Positions 60,785-64,000 of a stretch of 64,000 nucleotides of DNA are shown here, piece after piece. This DNA comes from Haloarcula pelagica (GTDB lineage: Archaea > Halobacteriota > Halobacteria > Halobacteriales > Haloarculaceae). How positions within the stretch are numbered: position 1 is the first letter of the stretch; every line of letters begins with the position of its first letter. The notes under the pieces are model-generated. The model made no database searches and had not been told where the DNA came from. It saw only the letters and a list, made by a program, of their open reading frames with translations. The DNA lies in assembly GCF_030127105.1 (NCBI RefSeq), contig NZ_CP126161.1:2790001-2854000 (forward strand), read 5' to 3'. The translations under genes and the position numbers were made by a program.

Positions 60785-62191
60785 ATGACCGACCGGTCGG
60801 CGTCGAACGTCGTCCTGATCACGGTCGACTCGCTGCGAGCGGACGCGCTGGGTGACGGAGCCTCCCCGACGCTGGACCGACTGGCCGACGAGGGTGTCGC
60901 CTTCGAGAACGCCGTCGCACACGGCAACTGGACGCCGTTTTCGTTCCCGAGCATCCTCGGGTCACGACCGGTGTTCGACGAGGGGCCGGCCATCGGCGTC
61001 GCGTCGACGCCGACGCTCGCGGAACGGCTCTCCGAGGCCGGCATCGCCACGGCCGGGTTCAACGCCGCTAACGGCTTTCTCACCGACCACTGGGGGTACG
61101 ACCGCGGGTTCGACGAGTTCGAGCCGTTCGTCGACAGTAGCGGCTACAGCAAGTATCTGGCCGCCCACCCGACGGTCCAGGCGTGGGTCCAACTCGGGCT
61201 CTCGCCGTTCCGCCGTCTGGCGACGAAACTCCGGGGCGGTGACGACGACCGGCCGTTCGCCGATGTCTCCCGGCTCACCGACATCGAGGACCACGCGACG
61301 GGCTTCGTCGCGCGGACCGAGGACCGATTCTTCCTGTGGATCCACTACATGGACACCCACACCCCCTACGTCCCGGCGCCGCGACACCTCCGCGAGGTCT
61401 CGGACAGGCGACTGGGCGTCGCGCGGATGCTGGGGTCGCATCTGCGGACCGGGCTGGGCTGGGATGTCGACGAGAGCCGACTCGCGACGCTGCGGACGCT
61501 GTACGACGGCACCGTCCGTCAGGTCGACGAGAGCGTCAGCCGGATTCTGGACGCCCTCGCGGCCGAGGGGGTCGCGGACGAGACGGCCATCGTCGTCGCG
61601 GGCGACCACGGCGAGGAGTTCCTCGAACACGGCCACCTCGCGCACTACCCGAAACTGTACCGCGAACTCGCCGAAGTGCCGTACTTCGCGTTCGTCCCCG
61701 ACGGACCGAGCCGGCAGGTGACCGAACCGGTCGGACTGGACACCGTGGCACCGACAGTGTGTGAACTGCTCGGCGTCGATCCGGCACCGGCGTGGGCCGG
61801 GCAGTCGACGCTCCCTGCCTTCGAAGGCGAATCGATCGACGACGGCCCGATCGTCTCGGTCGCGGTGCGCGGCGAGTCGATCACGAGCCAACCGATCCCG
61901 CGCCGGCGTGACGACGGGGAGCTACTCGTCAGCGTCCGTGACGACCGATTCACGTACATCGAACACACCGAGTCGGGCCATCACGAACTGTACGACCGCC
62001 GTGTGGACCCGGGCGAACAGACCGACCTCTCCGAGGCCGACCACGACGGGGTCGACACCACAGCGGTCGCCGACCGGTTCTCCGAGATCGTCGCGGACCA
62101 CGTCGGGGCGCTCGGCGACGATGTCGCCGCCGACGAGGCCGAGGAGAGCGACGAGATAGCGGCACGCTTACAAGCGTTGGGTTATAAATAG
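60785..62191 (+). CDS. sulfatase-family enzyme (468 aa)
   Basis: The alkaline-phosphatase-fold sulfatase pattern opens with VVLITVDSLRADAL (metal Asp), AHGNWTPFSFPSIL at the nucleophile position, and later HYMDTHTPYVP and VAGDHGEEFLEHG for metal binding. The nucleophile region has no CxPSR, so it is not a classical formylglycine sulfatase and may be a phosphotransferase- or phosphonate-type relative. It is followed seven bases later by a GtrA gene, suggesting a role in cell-surface glycan or lipid modification. The ATG at 60785 is chosen. Confidence 0.8.
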   Translation: MTDRSASNVVLITVDSLRADALGDGASPTLDRLADEGVAFENAVAHGNWTPFSFPSILGSRPVFDEGPAIGVASTPTLAERLSEAGIATAGFNAANGFLTDHWGYDRGFDEFEPFVDSSGYSKYLAAHPTVQAWVQLGLSPFRRLATKLRGGDDDRPFADVSRLTDIEDHATGFVARTEDRFFLWIHYMDTHTPYVPAPRHLREVSDRRLGVARMLGSHLRTGLGWDVDESRLATLRTLYDGTVRQVDESVSRILDALAAEGVADETAIVVAGDHGEEFLEHGHLAHYPKLYRELAEVPYFAFVPDGPSRQVTEPVGLDTVAPTVCELLGVDPAPAWAGQSTLPAFEGESIDDGPIVSVAVRGESITSQPIPRRRDDGELLVSVRDDRFTYIEHTESGHHELYDRRVDPGEQTDLSEADHDGVDTTAVADRFSEIVADHVGALGDDVAADEAEESDEIAARLQALGYK

Positions 62192-62197
62192 TCGCCG

Positions 62198-62608
62198 ATG
62201 GCGTTTGCCGAACGGTCGTACGTCTGGAACCCGCGGCTGGTTCGGTTCTTCGTCGTCGGCGTGACCGCCGCGTCGATCCAGACGGTGTTGCTGTGGCTGT
62301 TCCTGGAGTTCGCCGACCTGAACTACCTCGTCGGCGCGGTCATCGCGATCGAGGCGACGATCCTCCTCCAGTACGCGCTCAACAACGCCTGGACGTTCAG
62401 CCAGACCAGACACACCTCCCGCTGGGAGTATCTCGTCGGGATGGGGAAGACGAACCTCGTCCGCGGCTCGGCAATTCCGATCCAGCTCGGGCTCCTGTAC
62501 GCCTTCGTCAACTGGGGCGGCGCGGTCCCGCTCGTCGCGAACGGCGGGGCGATCGCGCTGACGGGGATCTACCGCTACGTCTTGGACGCGCGGTGGACCT
62601 GGGGCTGA
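62198..62608 (+). CDS. GtrA-like membrane protein (136 aa)
   Basis: Four transmembrane segments match the GtrA family, including RFFVVGVTAASIQTVLLW, YLVGAVIAIEATILLQYALNNAWTF and the closing GIYRYVLDARWTWG. GtrA proteins move lipid-linked sugars across the membrane. It is seven bases after the sulfatase gene, so probably co-transcribed. Confidence 0.85.
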   Translation: MAFAERSYVWNPRLVRFFVVGVTAASIQTVLLWLFLEFADLNYLVGAVIAIEATILLQYALNNAWTFSQTRHTSRWEYLVGMGKTNLVRGSAIPIQLGLLYAFVNWGGAVPLVANGGAIALTGIYRYVLDARWTWG

Positions 62609-62647
62609 GCACGACCCTTTTATACGCCAGCGCCCCGGATCGCCGGT

Positions 62648-64000
62648 ATGCACGAGACGGTCCGGCTGGGCGTCGATGTCGGCGGGACCTTCACCGATGT
62701 CGTCCTCGCCACGGGGCGCGATCTCACGACCGCGAAGGTCCCCTCGACCGTCCCGCAACACGAAGGGGTGCTCGACGGCATCGGCGTGGCGCTGTCGGCC
62801 GCCGACATCGACCCGACTGCGGTCGACCAGTTCCGCCACGCGACGACGGTCGCGACGAACGCGTTGCTCGAAGGGACCGGCGCCGAGACGGCGCTGGTCA
62901 CGACAGAGGGCTTTGCCGACGTGCTGGCGATCGGTCGTCAGGATCGGCCGTCGCTGTACGAGCAGTCTGTCGGGCGACCCGACCCGCTGGTCCCGGCAGA
63001 GCGGCGCTACGAGGTCGACGAGCGCGCGACCGTCGAGGGAATCGAGCGGGCGGTCGACACCGACGAAGTCCGGGCGCTGGCCGAGTCCATCGAGGCCGAT
63101 GCGGTCGCGGTCGCGTTCCTGCACGCCTACGCGCACCCGGAGAACGAGCGAGCGGCCGCGGAGACGCTGCGGGCGGAACTGGACGGTCCCGTCTCGGCGA
63201 GCCACGAGGTCCTGGGCGAGTTCCGCGAGTACGAGCGGACGGCGACGACCGTCGCCGACGCCGTCCTGACGCCGGTGATCGACGACTACGTGGGGCGGCT
63301 GGCCGCGGGCGCGGCCGAACGCGGCCTCCCGCTCCGCGGATCATGCAGTCCAACGGCGGCATCACGGACGCCGAGACCGTCCGGCACAACGCCGTGACGA
63401 CCGCGCTGTCGGGGCCGGCGGCGGGCGTCGTCGGCGCCAGCGCCTTCGAACCCGACGACGCCGACGGACTGATCACCTTCGACATGGGCGGGACTTCGAG
63501 CGATGTCTCGCTGGTCCGTGACGGCGCGGTCGAGCGGACGACCGAGGCCGACGTTGGCGGCCGACCGGTCCGCGTGCCGATGGTCGATGTCGAGACCGTC
63601 GGGGCCGGCGGCGGGTCGATCGCCTGGGTCGACGCCGGCGGCGCGCTCAGGGTCGGCCCGCGCTCGGCCGGCGCCGATCCCGGCCCGGCCTGCTACGGGA
63701 ACGGCGGGACCGACCCGACCGTGACCGACGCCGCGCTCGTGCTCGGGTATCTCGGGGCGGACACGACCTTGGGCGAGGACCTGACCCTGGATGTCGAGGC
63801 GGCGACCGACGCCCTCGCCGACCTGGCCGACGCGGCCGGACTCGACGGCCCCGTCGCGGCCGCGAGCGGGGTCTACGATGTCGCCAACGCGGCGATGACG
63901 CGCGCCGTCAGGAGCGTGACCGTCGAGCGGGGCCACGACCCACGCGAGTTCGCGCTGGCCGCCTTCGGCGGCGCGGGACCGATGCACGCCGCGGCGCTCG
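62648..64000 (+). pseudogene. hyuA: hydantoinase/oxoprolinase A subunit, frameshifted and cut by right edge
   Basis: The reading frame begins LGVDVGGTFTDVVLATG, the ATP-binding start of HyuA. It continues well to about 63335 (RGLPLR), then loses frame. The expected continuation (IMQSNGGITDAETVRHNAV, later FDMGGTSSDVSLV and AAFGGAGPMHAAAL) is encoded one frame away from about 63340 to the window end. One base gained or two lost at 63330-63340 would restore it. The gene is therefore either broken or carries a sequencing error. The intact enzyme hydrolyses 5-oxoproline or hydantoins with ATP, paired with HyuB. Confidence 0.8.

Noticed and set aside
1-64000. CRISPR array
   Set aside because: I looked for regularly spaced direct repeats near the RAMP operon and in gaps and found none. 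The array, if any, lies outside the window.

Overview
The window comes from a haloarchaeon. The proteins are strongly acidic, Tat-type RR lipoprotein signals are common, a TFB transcription factor is present, and many genes start at or very near a TATA-box-positioned transcription start. Two kinds of DNA are visible. About 51.4-64.0 kb is very G+C-rich chromosomal sequence with ordinary genes. About 4.3-51.0 kb is visibly less G+C-rich and carries almost only accessory and defence-type genes. The first 4 kb is G+C-rich but also accessory.

Region 1 (1-4.3 kb, minus strand) is a compact operon. It runs: small protein, Cas7-like RAMP, unknown helical protein, Cas5-like RAMP, DnaQ/RNase H-like exonuclease, HNH nuclease cut by the left edge. 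It looks like an unusual class 1 (type IV-like) effector module. No CRISPR array or adaptation gene is in view. A small winged-helix regulator diverges from it.

Region 2 (4.3-9.2 kb) holds small hypothetical genes, a UPF1/Dna2-like SF1 helicase, and a complete non-autonomous transposon of 649 bp. The transposon has 17-bp perfect terminal inverted repeats and an 8-bp target duplication, and it carries a lipoprotein gene.

Region 3 (9.2-19.9 kb) is the core of a 7-deazaguanine DNA-modification (Dpd-like) system. A DpdA-like transglycosylase is co-transcribed with a winged-helix protein and an AAA+ ATPase. Next to it is a 971-residue second transglycosylase fused to a YaaA/DUF6884-like domain, then a TRAM/OB-repeat protein, then a tight queD-queE-folE-queC operon that makes preQ0 from GTP. 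Palindromes lie at the dpdA and queD promoters, and a winged-helix regulator diverges from dpdA.

Region 4 (20.4-37.8 kb, minus strand) holds a UvrD-PD-(D/E)XK helicase-nuclease, a small protein, a vWA protein, a lipoprotein, and a DISARM-like set. That set contains a DrmA-like helicase, a DrmB-like DUF1998 protein, a Cas4/Dna2-like nuclease with a decayed helicase motor, a coiled-coil protein and a duplicated-domain/TRAM protein. No DNA methyltransferase was recognised.

Region 5 (37.9-51.0 kb, plus strand) holds a winged-helix protein, a dedicated TFB, then a five-gene operon. By size, order and content that operon resembles the dpdG-H-I-J restriction genes and ends in a 1828-residue helicase with zinc ribbons and a DUF1998-type C-terminus.

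The working model for regions 3-5 is inference. The que/folE genes make preQ0, the two transglycosylases place it in DNA, the YaaA-like domain may convert it, and the helicase/nuclease operons attack unmarked DNA. The deazaguanine mark would take the place of methylation.

Region 6 (51.4-64 kb) contains membrane sensor proteins with winged-helix regulators, trpB, an acetyltransferase, PH- and Yip1-domain membrane proteins, a lipoprotein, a sulfatase, a GtrA protein, and a hydantoinase A gene that is frameshifted and cut by the right edge.
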